Both the position numbers and the translations under genes were made by a program. A DNA stretch of 64,000 nucleotides, from positions 248,001 through 312,000 of the forward strand of contig BSBN01001199.1 in assembly GCA_027924645.1 (NCBI GenBank). Reading direction: 5' to 3'. The DNA is from Cunninghamia lanceolata. Taxonomy: Eukaryota; Streptophyta; Pinopsida; Cupressales; Cupressaceae. Below, one piece after another: positions 23,931 to 36,061 of the stretch; position 1 is the first letter of the stretch, and the number at the start of each line of letters is the position of its first letter. Under the pieces are notes generated by a model that was not told the DNA's origin, did no database searches, and worked only from the letters and a program-made list of their open reading frames with translations.

Positions 23931-25627
23931 GGGAGATGTTCATTGCCTTATCATTTAGCCCCAAGGAGAAGACAAGGAGGATATGACAATAGGAGTCAAA
24001 ATGATTAGTGTGTATCAAGAGATTATAGTAGTCAAGGAGCAAGCTTTTATGGAGACATGTCTTCACAGTGAGTAGACTACATAAGCTATCAAGATATGCA
24101 AGAACCTATCATTATGATTAGACCTGGCATTTTGATTAGAATCAGTATTAGAGATTAAGCAGTAGTAGTGATTTTGTGAGCAGTACTTAGATCTATTTTG
24201 TATCATTCAATATTAGAAATCTCATATATCAGGAATCTTAGAGTAATCAGTATTATGATTTTATCATGAGTAGTGGTATCATGTCCATGCAATGATTGTA
24301 AGATACATTCAATATAGATTTGTTGAAAAGGCTTTAGCAATGCAGTTGCCAGGTGTAAAATTAGACTTTGCAACCTTTGCCAGCTTAATAGACTGGGTTT
24401 TGTATTAGTATCAGACTAGTTAAAGTGCATCAATAACATTATGTCTTTGGTCAGTCTTACCTTTTCCTTAGTTGTCCAAAGGAGGAGTAACTGATCAGGT
24501 GTTTCATTAGGTGTTTATATGGTATCATACATTAATGGCATTCTCAGATAGGGAGAGTTTAATACTGTAGTGTTAGCATCAGGCATAAAAATGTGCTTTA
24601 TGATTTGTTATGTGCTTTTAACATCAATAACAGTGTTTAGAACTGTACATATTTTCTTTATATATCAGTCATTCATTAACCTTTATACTTTGTCTTAGAT
24701 AATGATAGATCAGACCCTTTGTGGCAGATAAGTATCAAATTTTTTTGGACAATAGTCTCAGACATTGTATTGACATAGGTGTATATGTTGTATAGTGATT
24801 AGATGTCAAGTGGTGGCATTTTGACCTAGTTTCAATAGTATCATACTTTCATCAGAATGTTATATGATCTTTGCATCAATTAATAGTTTGATCATAAGAG
24901 TATGCAAAACCTAGCATTATGTCTAGTAATTATGATTAGTAGTCATTGTGATCAGTGTATAATTTTTATGTTCTCACAGTTTTGATCAATGATAATGCTA
25001 CATCATAGGGTGAGTTAAATGCTAGAATGGAGTCAGCTTAAGCTGATGATGTTTGGTTAGTATGGGAGAAATCTTAATGCAATTGTGATCAGGATCACAT
25101 TATTGGTTAGTACATAATCCTTTGAAGATAGTAGGAGGTTGTAAGAGCTGTCAAGAGGAAAGATAAGTATAGTGAAAGTATGTAGTAGACAAAATGCATG
25201 CATGACAATGTGCTGGTTGGTGGTTTCATGATATCCTTGCTATAGTTACATAATCCTTGTTTCATGACATGATTTGTATGATATCAGTTTACATCAGACT
25301 ATATTGTATCAATTTGCATTTGTTTGCACTAGAATATTCTCTATTGACAGTGATATAACATCTGTGTGATTGTTGTTTGTGGACAATGAGTAGTGTGTTA
25401 TTGACAAAGTATGCCAAGCAATTAGACTGTGTAATCAGATAGGGGGAGTTGTGTAAAGTACATTTGTTGCACGATAGGAGCAATTATTGTTTGATAGATA
25501 GGGGGAGCTTCATTGACTAGAAGATTATCTCATGCAAAAGGTATAATCCTTTGTCCATGATGTCAAAGGGGGGGAGATTCAAAAGAGTGGATGGAGAGAT
25601 TTTGCCATCAATGACAAAGGGGGAGTT
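23931..25627. other. Non-coding internal part of element B
   Basis: About 1.7 kb between gag and the 3' LTR where an autonomous copia would carry pol. I see no protease, integrase, reverse transcriptase or RNase H fragment in any frame, only AT-rich sequence with GATCAG/ATTAGT-like words. Several G-rich tracts precede the LTR; the last, AAAGGGGGAGT (about 25616-25626), abuts the 3' LTR and fits the polypurine tract for plus-strand priming. Confidence 0.65.
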
Positions 25628-26010
25628 TGTTGGAATTAGGTTTGTCATTGATGTCAAAAGAGCATGAGTTTGTTGGCATTAGGTTTTTGTTATTGATGTC
25701 AAAGAGCATTGTTGTTATGGACTATCTGTCAGTCATTGATGTCAGGTGATCAAAGGAGTTGTGTCTTTGATGTCAAAGATGATCAAGCTTGTGCATGGTG
25801 TATGTTGTTCATAATAGTTGGACTATCACAATGATAGTGATCAAAGGTGAGTGATTGACCTAGGAGTTGTGGACATGTCTACATTAGGAGGTATGTCTAT
25901 GTCTGCATCAGGAGATATGTCTATGTCTACATCATGAAGTATATATTCATGTTTATGAAGAACAAACCATGTCATCATCAAGTGGTTTCTATCATGCAGT
26001 GAGGCATACA

Positions 26011-28671
26011 TGTGAGGCCTCCCTTTGTCCATTACTGTTCATCTGACTATTTACAGTGCTTTTGTTATTATGTCATGTTAAGAGACTATTATTTTCCGCA
26101 TTCTGGATTATTGAAATATTAGATGTTGTTTGATTTAAGAAAATGAAGGAATGGATATGGAACTGGAATATGTTTTCAGTATGATATAAGATTTCATGTT
26201 TAAGATGCATGTATTTAATTTTGCTTCGGCTATGATATCTATATGAGATATTGACTTCGAGTTTGAGTGTGCAGGTATTTCTAACAAACCACTATTACAG
26301 GAGACCATCTCACACCTTTGTTGTTTCCCTTGTGAGCCGATCCAGTTCAATGAGAAACTAAGATCAACCGCTTGTGTTGGAACAGTTAGGAACTGTCGTA
26401 ATGTGTTCTTTTTGCAGAAGGTTAAGGGATGTTTGTATCTTATTTTCATTTTTCTTATGTTGATCATTTTCATGTGAAGAGTTAACCCTAAGAGTCTAAA
26501 CTAGGTTGAAAAACAACCTAGGGTTGTACCCCTTGGGATTAGGTACCTTTTTGGCTAGGTTAACCTTGGGTTAACTACCATAGGGTCACCTTAATCCAGG
26601 GGTAAGGTCAAATGACGAAAATGGGAAGTGGGGTGGGAGTCATGGGATGAGTGGATTCCCCACTCATGCCCACTTCCTAAATCATGGAGCATGCCACCCC
26701 CTCTTTAAGGTGGGCTTGTCTCCCATGTGCCCATTTTTGGTGGGATTCCTTGTGGGTGGGTGAGGTGTCACCCACTCTGATATGATTTTAAATTATTTTT
26801 TTAATTGTTTTTTTAATCCTAGTGGGTTTGAATGGGAAACCCTTGGGAGTAGGGTTGGAATGTCACATGACAGATGTGGTAGGAATTACTAATCGAACCA
26901 CAGATCTCGGAGATCATTCCACACCTTGTTCTTTGTTATTCCCTGTTAAGCCGATCTGGTTCCACGAGGAACCAAGATCTCTTTGTGTTTGATGTAATGT
27001 GGTCTTTCGTATGGTCAAGTGGGTTAGGTTACCCTCATGTAACATTATTTTATAATTTGTGTTGTAATTTGAATTTCTTATTTTATTTAAATTATGAGGC
27101 CCTTTTCTTGTGCTTTACCTTGACCAGGGGTGTCTTGTATGGGTTAAAGTTGACCCTGGGTTATACCCCATGGGTCCAGGGGCCCATTTGGCATGGGTAA
27201 CCCTTGAGTAACCTCCATCTAGTCATCTTAACTTCCCCCTGAAGTTAAGTGGCGAAAATTGGAGGCATGGAGGGGACATGATGGGTTGTACCAACACCCA
27301 ACCCATCCCCTCTACTTTCCCCAAGATAAGAGATGCCATCCAGTATTGAAGATCACCCTCTCCTTTAGTGAGATTCCCCCATGTGCTGTGAGGACACCCA
27401 TGTGAAGAAAGGAAAAAGAGGCATGGGTCACCTGTCTTTTTCCCATTTAACTCTTTTTTTATTTCTCCCATGAGAAAGTGGAGTCACATGAGGAGAGGAC
27501 TAGGAGTACCCTTGGGAATGGAGAGTGACATAAGCCATCAGGCAGAATAGTGGTTTTGGGGAAGGGTGAGGAGGTGACAAGTGTCACTTCCCCATTCCTC
27601 AAAACTAAAAAAAAAAAAAAAGGATTTGGGTTATTTGTTTCGAATTTTTGGGAGGAGAAGAGGTGTGGATTTTTTGGGAAGAATTCTCATTCTGATTTCC
27701 AAAACAAAAATAAGAAAATGAGTTTTAAAACTAAGGAAGAGAAGAGGAAGGGGGGGGATTGTTGTTGAATCATTGTGGATTCATTTTGAGAAGAAGGAAA
27801 TTCTGAGAAGGAGGGATGAGGAGCTCTACTTCACCTCTCATTCCTTTTTGGGCTTGTAAGGTTTGGTTTTTTTTTTTTTTTCCATTTCTACTCTCATCTT
27901 GCTTGAATTATATGTTGTCTCTGAATTGATGAATGAGTTTGAATTTTAGCTTTCCTGAGTTGTTGATTTTGGGATTTTTGTTGTTTTGGGTGTGTTGACA
28001 GAGCACCTTCCAGTTGGAAGGAAACGCTCATCTTGTATGGGAAGGGGAGGTGTGATCCTCCTCGGGTCATCTTGTTTCTTGTAAGAGAAATGCCTGGAAG
28101 GCATGTTGGTTTGTTAGCCAAAAAAATGACACCTGGGGTTAGTGTTGTCTACTTCCCTACCCTTTTTGTTCTCACCTAAGCTGAGACTATGTTTTGTGAG
28201 TAAACCATGGGATTTTGTGTAAATATTGCTTGGTCATTGAATTCTATGTTGTCAAAGTGTAGTTTTGTGTGGTATACCCTGGTGTGAAGATGGTCTCCCT
28301 AGCTCGGGGGTGTCCCTCTTGCGGGACGATGGTAGGGAGGAGAGCTAGATGGTTGCCAATTTTTCCCTTGTTGTTTTGCAGGCTACAGATGCAGCATGTC
28401 AAAAGTTTTCAAAGATAGACTTACCTTGATAAGAAAATGTCATATATTCCTGTATGTAAAGAAAGTTTGGTCTTTTAATGATCATTTGTGTAAAAGTTTA
28501 GAGGGAAAGATTCTCTCTGAAAATTGTTGTTAAATTTGTAGCCTTGTAAGTGGAGGATTTAACCTCCTTAGGTCTGTAATTGAGTTGTGGAATTGTTGCA
28601 GTATTCGTTATCTGTTGGTTTTATTACAATTGTAAGGTTGGGTGAATGGACTTGAAAATATGGGCATGACA
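26011..28671. mobile_element. Insert D: probable solo LTR
   Basis: A 2661-bp insertion in the 3' LTR of B with TGTGAGGCC...GCATGACA ends and perfect ATACA target duplications (26006-26010 and 28672-28676). The 5' LTR of B has the uninterrupted site near 12697-12710. No protein similarity inside; the short open frames (for example 27550-27768) are low-complexity. Size and ends fit the solo LTR of a long-LTR retrotransposon. An internal tandem-like duplication is listed separately. Its parent family is not present elsewhere in the window. Confidence 0.75.
26285..27250 (+). repeat. Diverged internal duplication in insert D
   Basis: Two blocks about 600 bp apart, 26285-26700 and 26893-27300, share a series of landmarks in order. 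These are GAGACCATCTCACACC against GAGATCATTCCACACC, GAGCCGATCCAGTTC against AAGCCGATCTGGTTC, a GGGTTATACC/GGGTTGTACC block, AACCTTGGGTTAAC against AACCCTTGAGTAAC, and a GACGAAAAT/GGCGAAAAT block. The duplication is old, judging by divergence. Confidence 0.65.
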
Positions 28672-29238
28672 ATACACTAGGACATGCATTTAGTGGTTTG
28701 ATTGTTTGAGAGATATACATAAGAGATCAAGGACATGCATTTATTGGTTTGATTTTTGTGCCTAGGTTTACTAGTTTGAAGATCAAAGAATCTCTTATGT
28801 CAAGTTGTAATCATGACCTTATCAGAATTAGTCTCTGTACAAGTTATAAAGAAGATCTATCATTTGAATGGATTCAATGTCTTTGTTATTTTCATTTCAA
28901 GATAATACTTCTAGTTGATTTGTTTTAAATTGGCAAATGGTGAAGATAAAATCTCAAAGTCTCAAAAGGCTTAAGTCCTAAACCCTAAGGACATACCTTC
29001 TATCAAAAGAAAAGTACCTGTTCTTGATTCTAGTTTAAAGCATTCTTTCATGTCTTCAATCTTAGCTTCTGTAGAAGAGATCATGTTTAGTGATATTTGA
29101 ATCATTATGAGGTCAAAATATTTTAAGTAAGAAACGCTAGGGTTTCAGGTTTGGTTGAAGGTTAAACCCTAAAATATGTGTTTGCTCCCCTTCATATAGA
29201 CATGTGTACTTTTGTTCTATTTATGTGGTGACTTGTAG

Positions 29239-30235
29239 GGTGAGTGCGAGATCATGATGGGCCAAACAATGGCAATGGAGAAAAAACTTGTTGGATGAAA
29301 AAGTGCAAACATTTAGACTAATATTTAGATTTGGATGGAAAGGGTGTTAATATTTCTAGTTCAAATATGGATTCCCTCTAAGAATTCCTTGGGATTATCT
29401 CATATTTAGGCAAGTGGGAGTCCCAAAATGTGCCAAAGAAACTTGCTAAACCAACCATTTAGTGTTATCTTGAAATTTTTCACAATTTCATCCTTGAAGC
29501 TAGTAGACTTTTTTGTAACTAAATTTAATCAAATGAAAAGGGTTTATAGAGGAAGCTATTAAGATTCTAAAAATATAGTATACACCTCATAATAATTTTA
29601 ATAGGTAATTATTATTAATTTTCTACATACACTATGTCTAATTTCTTGATAGATATACATATTAAAAAACATCCATAACTTTCAACATATTAATCCTTTT
29701 TTAAATCCAAAAGATGTGTCACATTCTAGGATTTATTGGGTATACATTAAAATTTAATTTTTTTTATTTTCATGTATTTTTCACCAAGTTAGGTTGGCTA
29801 GAAAATTAATTTTTAATATTTTCAAAAAGTCATAGTAAAAAATTCATAAATAATTATTTATTTACTTACAAAATTCAAAAAAATATGTCGCATCTGCTCA
29901 TGTGTCCTTTACTTCAATCCAAATCATGGATGAAAAATATTATTTTTTTCTCATACTTAGCTTGGCTAGAATGACACATACTTTTTACGTTTTTCTAAAA
30001 AATTTAGTAGTGCTTCATTGAAATATGCAATTTTCACCAAACTATTTTTAAAATTAAACAAAAAAGTAGTAGCCCATAAACTATGTTTAATTTGTTACAA
30101 ATTTTATTACTATCTTATTTATATATTGTGTAGATAACTCATTCAATTTTTGACACGAAGTTACTTAAGTCTATTTTTCACATTTACATTGCCACTTAGG
30201 GGTAGTGTTTGGCCCATCATGATCCTGCACTCACC
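29239..30235. mobile_element. Insert E: DNA transposon with 30-bp TIRs
   Basis: A 997-bp insertion in the 3' LTR of B. The first 30 bases (29239-29268, starting GGTGAGTGCGAGATCATG) match the reverse complement of the last 30 (30206-30235) at 28 positions. The similarity continues inward after an 11-base gap. It is flanked by TGTAG on both sides (29234-29238, 30237-30241), with one extra G at 30236. The empty site is in the 5' LTR of B near 13260-13272. The inside is AT-rich with no open frame: a non-autonomous class II element. A 5-bp or 6-bp duplication does not fit hAT (8), CACTA (3) or classical Mutator (9), so I leave the superfamily open. Confidence 0.8.
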
Positions 30236-31756
30236 GTGTAGTCACCGATGAATAATAAATTAAGTGATCACTTTAAGGGGTTATATACATAGGTTGATCG
30301 TCCCTCTTACCTAGCTGGAACTAGTGTCATCTGGTATCATTCTATCAATGGGTGCCAAAAAGGAAATCAACGATGCTTGTTCAAAGTTTCAAACATGCAA
30401 AAGGTTAAATCTTCAGTGCATATTCAAATAGCAATGGTTATCCTCCAAGAGCTGGTTTTGATGGGCATTTAGTCATCTTCATTGTTTGTTACAGTTACAG
30501 TTAGGTTCTTGTAACTATTTTTATCATCTAGGGATTTTTAGCTTCAAACTAACATGAAGTTATGTTCCGGTGTTGTGAAGAGAGGAGTATAATGTTAGAT
30601 GGGGAATTTTTTATGTGTTGGTTTTAGCTGATTTAGATATATATGTAAAATCTTTCATAAATCAAGTCTGTGAGTGGGAAGAATTGATAATGGTGAGTGA
30701 AGAATATATGTATGCAGACAGAGAGCAAAGGGTTATGTTTTGCTAAGTATCATGACAATGGCAGAGTATAGTGGTTATTGTAGAGAAAATGTGGCAAATG
30801 TTTAAAGCTCACAGTATGACAATAAGCTCTTTTTAATGTTTGTTTGTGTTGGCCTTATATAGTCTTTGAGTGCATTGATATAATAATTTTGTAAAGTGAC
30901 TGTATGGATGCTAGATAGGTTTTTATTGTGGCTTTTGTTAGAGAAAGGTGTGAAGAGAGATGACAAAGATAAAAGACGTAGAGGGTTGTGATGGTAAAGG
31001 TTTGATAAGCCCTAATTTTAATGTTTTGTTGGTATTGGTTTCATACAGTTGTTAAGCAGTGATGATGCAAACATGTCTTTTGTTTTGAATGAATGTTAGA
31101 GAATTTAAGTGATAGGAAGATAAAGATTTTTGTAAAGAAGAGAGTTTGTGATGTAGGAGTGAATTTCTTTTGGATTCAAGTGATCTTGTATTTTCCCATG
31201 ATGCCATTGTAATCAAAACAATGTACTTTTGTGTTGGATATCTAATGGTCTTGAAGAGTCAATCTTTAATTAAATTGTAAAGGAAGAGTGTAGTACTATT
31301 TTGAATATCTACACATATAGGTGCTTGAATAAATGAGTTATAGAATTCATGTACAACCATTGATATCAATGTAAACAGAGTAGTACTCTGTGTTTATAGT
31401 GTTGTTTTGAGATTGGAATTGGTTCCTATTAACATTTGATCAATGAGATCCTTGCCAATGAGGCATAAATGTGATCAGTGAGATCCTTGCCAATGAGGCA
31501 TGAATGTAATTAGTGAGATTTTGGTTAGTGAGACCTAATGAAGAATTTGGTGAGGTTGGATAGTGGTTTTTCCCTATTTAGGGTTTTCCACTTTAAATCT
31601 TGTGTCATGGTTTCATTTCTGTGATTCTATTGCTTTCTATGTCTTTTGCATGTTGGTGTAAATTGCTTTTACAACTATTGGATTGGTGAATGAACTAGTT
31701 TTATTTGATCACTGATTTACCCCCCTCTCAGTGATCCATTGTATTCTAACACTCTA

Positions 31757-34700
31757 ATATAGGTGAAGATGTTTTACTTTCTGCTTGCAATGTTGTTTCT
31801 AATGATCATTGGTTGATTGACTCAGGATGTTCGTATCATATGACACAGTATAAGGAATGATTTTCCCCATACAAAGAGTATGATGGAGGTAAAGTGTACC
31901 TAGGGGATAACTATACATATCTGATAGTTGGGAAAGGCAAGGTATTGTTGTGTTTCATAGATGGGAGGATTAAAACCCTCCATGGTGTTTTGCATGTTCT
32001 TGGATTAGCTATAAATCTAATTTTAGTTTCAAAGTTGAATGATTTGGGAATGCATGCAACATTTGATAAGCATGGTTACAGATTGGTGAGAGGAAAATTA
32101 GTGGTAGTGAAGGGGAAGAGATTGGGAACCTTGTTTAGGCTAGATGCCACTACAGTTTGTAATTCCTCTTATGTTTCTGAGGCTTCTGAAAACACTTGCA
32201 TGTTGTGGCACCATAGATTGGGCCACACAAGTAATAATGTTTTGAAAACTATTAAGAATAAAAATTTGTTGGATGGTTTCTCTTATTCTAATGAGCACTT
32301 TGATTTCTATGAGCATTGTGTGTTTGGAAAACAAAATAGAACATCATTTCCTTTAGGAAGTAATAGAGCAAAAGAGAAGTTAGAGATTATTCATTCATAT
32401 GTGTTTGGACCTGTGGATAATGAATCTATCAAAAAAATTGTTATTTTGTCACTTTCATTGATGATGTATCTAGATTTACATGGATTTATTTTATGAAACA
32501 CAAATATGAAGTTTTTAGTAAATTTAAGGATTTTAAAGTCTTAGTTGAAAACCAATTAAGTTTAAAGATAAAAATATTAAGATCTAACAATGGAGGGGAA
32601 TATTACACTAAGGAATTTGATGAGTTTTGTAAGCATGCAGGTATAATCAGACAAAAGGCAACTCCATATACACCACAATAGAATGGTGTTGTAGAAAGGA
32701 TGAACCAAATAATCATGGAAAGAGCCAGAAGTATGTTGAGTGATTCATAGTTGGAGAAATGTTTTTGGGTAGAGGTTGTGTGTACTACTTGTTACTTGAT
32801 TTAAAAACTCCTTGTAAGGCTCTTGATTTGACACCTTATGAAGTGTGGACAGGTAAGGAACCTTTTGTTTCACATTTAAGGGCTTTTGGCTATGAGGATT
32901 TTGTTCATGTGCATAAGGAAAAGTGATCTAAGTTGGATCAAAAAGCACAGAAATAGATCTTCATTGGATATGGTGAGTATGTTAAATGTTATAAGCTTTG
33001 GGATCCTCTAACCAAAAAAATTGTTTTCTCTAGAGATGTTATTTTCATGGAACTTAGATCTATTTCTAAACCTGATCAGTCAAAAGAGAAAGAAAGGTCA
33101 AAGAGAGTGCATTTTCACTTAGATCATGAATATGTACCTCAGGAAGAACACAATGATGGATTGGAGGGTGAAGAAGAAGAAGAAGAAGAAGATTCAAGTA
33201 GTTTTGATGAGGAAGAATCCGTTGTAACAGAAGAAGTTGGTGTAGATGATCATGCAAAAGAACAAGTTGAGTCTCTTACTCCACCCTTGAAGAGATCCAC
33301 AAGACAACATAACCTAGTTGATAGGTATAGTGCACCAGATTTCTATTGTGTATTTTCTTTATTGAGTACTGATGATGAAACTAGATCCTACAGGGAAGCT
33401 ATTCATGCAGATGATAGTGAGTCTTGGAAGTTAGCCATGCAGGAGGAGATGATAGCTTTAGACTCTTGTAACACCTAGGATCTTGTTCATTTTCCCAAAG
33501 GAAGGAAGGCCATAGGTTGTAAGTGGGTCTTCAAGAAGAAGTTTGGAGAAGACAGTTCATTAGAGAAGTACAAAGCTAGACTGGTAGCCAAGGGCTACTT
33601 TGAGAGAGAGGGAGTTGATTTCAGTGAAATTTTCTCTCCTGTTGCTAAGTTAACTTCTATTAGATTTCTTTTATCCATTGATGTAGCTTTTGATTTGGAA
33701 ATAGAGCAAATGGATGTTAAGACTACAATCTTACATGGAGATCTTGAGGAATAAATTTATATGCAACAACCTACATGTTTTGATGTAAAAGGGAAAGAAC
33801 GTTGGGTTTGTAGGTTAAAGAGGTCTCTTTATGGTTTGAAATAGTCCCCCAAAATGTGGTACCAAAAGTTTGACTCATTTGTGTTGAAATTGGGGTTTTT
33901 AAGAAGTGAGGAGGATCAATGTGTTTACATTCATTGTATTGATGATTCTATACTGATCATTGCATTGTATGTTTATGACATGTTATTTTTCAACAATACT
34001 AAGGGTATGATCAGTGAGCTGAAAGCTCAACTTTCAGGTGCATTCAATAAGAAGGATCTTAGTGTTGCCAGGTATACTTTGGGTATGGAGATCAGGAGGG
34101 ACAGAGGTAACAGAAAGCTTTGGTTGTCTCAGAGTAAGTATGTGAATACCATTTTGTAGAGATTTAGTATGTAGGATTGTAACCTGGTTAGAGTTCCTTT
34201 ACCCATTGGTACTAAGCTTTCATTAGATATGTGTCCAAAGAATGATGATGATTTTGAGGATATGTCTAATGTGCTATATGCTAGTGTTGTCAGGAGTTTG
34301 ATGTATACAATGTTTTGCACTAGGCCAAATATTGCCCAAGTAGTGGGAGTATTGAGCAAATTTATGTCTAACCCTGGTAGACAACATTGGAATTATACGA
34401 AAAGGGTGCTTAAATATTGTGTAGGTACTCCTTATTATTGTTTGGTTTATTTTGGTACTGATAGTGCTGATAAAACTTTAGACATATAGGAATTTGTTGA
34501 TGCAGATTGGGCAGGTGACTTAGATAGTCAAAGGTCCACTAGTGGCTATGTGTTTACTCTGTTTGGAGGAGCAGTAAGTTGGATGAACAAGAGGTAACCC
34601 ACGGTTTCTTTGTTCACTACTGAAGCAGAGTATATGGCTGCTACCCATGTCTTTAAGGAGGCAGTTTGGGTGAGGAGACTGTGTATAGGTATTGGTTTTG

Positions 34701-34951
34701 ATTGTAGGGTCATTCAGATTGGTTGTGATAGCCAGAGTGTTATCTATTTGGCCAAGAATCCTATATATCATGTTCAAACTAAGAATGTTGATGTTTAGTA
34801 TCACTTCATTCGAGAATTGGTTGTAAATGGACAGATTGAGCTGAAGAAGATAGACATTCAGGAGAATGTTGTAGATTCATTGACCAGGCCTATGAGTACA
34901 AAGAAATTTGTTTGGTGTAGAGAGGCCATGGGCCTTATGTCTAGTGCCTGA
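31757..34951 (+). pseudogene. pol: Copia A pol (protease, integrase, RT, RNase H)
   Basis: Polyprotein of copia A, continuing its gag after element B. In order: protease D-S-G-C-S-Y-H-M-T (from 31819); GAG-pre-integrase with W-H-H-R-L-G-H and a C-x2-C pair (about 32200-32330); integrase; an acidic linker with a run of Glu (33164-33230); reverse transcriptase (about 33500-34160); RNase H with D-A-D-W-A-G-D (about 34500) and T-T-E-A-E-Y. Integrase has lost two catalytic Asp: the first is Tyr (32398-32400) and the second Asn in R-S-N-N-G-G-E-Y (32586-32588); Glu at 32694-32696 remains. The RT motif Y-V-D-D is Y-V-Y-D (33968-33979). Stops are frequent, many TAG where relatives have Gln. A frameshift lies near 32435. 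Confidence 0.9.
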
Positions 34952-35010
34952 TTATTTTCATTTTGTTTTCCTATGGGTTGATTTACAATGTATAATGTCA
35001 AGTGGGAGAA

Positions 35011-35905
35011 TGTTGGAATAAGGTGCCATTAACCTTGTAAATCCCAATATTGTATTTATTCCATTTTATTATTTGTAATTACTCGTAAGGGAATGAGGTT
35101 GTTTCACCGACAGTGGTAATTCCAGATTTACCGGAGGTAATTATGGAGTGACATTTAAGGTTGGCAATTGTAAAAATCATGAGTAAATGAGGGTAGGTGC
35201 CAGCTATTTTTAGCATGTATGACACACACCATAAAGTTGGTGAGTGCATGTAAGAGAATCTATGATAGCAGCAAGTTGTCATGAGATTCTATGACACTAT
35301 GATAGCTTATGACAGGTAATTAATAGTTGTAAGATGTTATGTTTAGCTCTAGGCACCCATATTAGGAAGATGCTTTCTGGGAGAATCTATGACGGTTATG
35401 ATACATCATAAGATGCTGTAAGAGACCATTTTTTGGCCTTGGGAGCCCAACTTTGCATGACTAACTTTGGACAGGTGTCATGAGCTTGTAAGAAGTCATT
35501 TAATGTTTGCATGTTGGAGATTCTCAAGAGAGAGAAAGTGGATGCCTAGATTGGAGGGAAAACACTTCTATAAGTTCATTGCCATGTAAGTGTTGTAGTA
35601 TGACAAATTTTTCTACATAGGTGCTGTCAGATTGAAGGTTGGAGAGACAGAGGAAGTTCTTGTATTATGTATTTTAGATTTTGAAGATAATACAACTTGA
35701 GCCTCTTTTCTTGGTGGAGTTTTTACCCGAAAGGGTTTTCTCCACGTTATATCTAGTGTTGATATGGTTTATTCTTCTATGTTGTTTATTCCTATATTGT
35801 GATTTGATTTCTGCATGCAATCTCTATTGATATTACACTATTTGAGATCATTAACATATTGTAATCATATTTCCATTTGAGTAGTTGTTGCCTTCAGTTC
35901 TAACA
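35011..35905 (+). repeat. 3' LTR of copia A
   Basis: An 895-bp partner of the LTR at 9168-10076. The purine tract AGTGGGAGAA (35001-35010) abuts its start and is the likely plus-strand primer site. The 14-bp size difference is small indels, for example near 35200 where a short GGAGGAATCAA-type piece is absent. Confidence 0.9.
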
Positions 35906-36061
35906 CCAATGAGGCTAGGGAATGGACTCTAGATTGGGAACATGCAAATACTCTTTATTCTCCCAAACATAGAATTTGGGGGCATTTGAAATAAGTCAGG
36001 AGAAACATCAAACACAAGATGAGGTCCTTAGAGCGGGACATGCCCCTAGGCACTTGTCATA

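Larger units (their letters stand above)
12313..31751 (+). mobile_element. Non-autonomous copia-type element B (gag only)
   Basis: LTR retrotransposon inserted between gag and protease of copia A. Target duplication CTCTA is perfect (12308-12312 and 31752-31756). LTRs start TGTTGGAATTAGG and end CAACA (5') or TAACA (3'). Without nested inserts they are about 2466 bp (5') and 2455 bp (3'). The internal part is only 22287-25627: a primer-binding site, a copia gag and 1.7 kb without coding. No protease, integrase, reverse transcriptase or RNase H is present. This fits a gag-only element (TR-GAG class) that would need proteins from a partner. Inserts C, D and E lie in its LTRs. Confidence 0.85.
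25628..31751 (+). repeat. 3' LTR of element B, split by D and E
   Basis: LTR pieces 25628-26010, 28672-29238 and 30237-31751 together make about 2455 bp and follow the same order as the 5' LTR. The two gaps are insertions D and E. At the position of insert C in the other LTR this copy is uninterrupted (GAAGAGTCAATC near 31255), which shows that C came in after B had both LTRs. Confidence 0.85.
9168..35905 (+). mobile_element. Ty1/copia element A with nested inserts
   Basis: Full-length copia retrotransposon inserted in the LINE. The 5' LTR is 9168-10076 and the 3' LTR 35011-35905; both begin TGTTGG and end TTCTAACA. A primer-binding site for initiator tRNA-Met follows the 5' LTR and a purine tract precedes the 3' LTR. 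The target duplication is CCGAT/CCAAT, one mismatch in five. Gag is at 11539-12312 and pol at 31757-34951. The span is 26.7 kb, but without element B (with its duplicated target) it is about 7.3 kb, a normal copia size once the small insert at 10590-11534 is allowed for. All coding parts carry stops, so it can no longer move by itself. Confidence 0.9.

Noticed and set aside
27550..27768. Lys/Phe-rich 72-codon frame in insert D
   Set aside because: Low-complexity A- and G-rich DNA within a probable solo LTR; no domain.
33066..33257. Leu/His-rich minus-strand frame
   Set aside because: Antisense shadow of the GAA-rich acidic linker in copia A pol.
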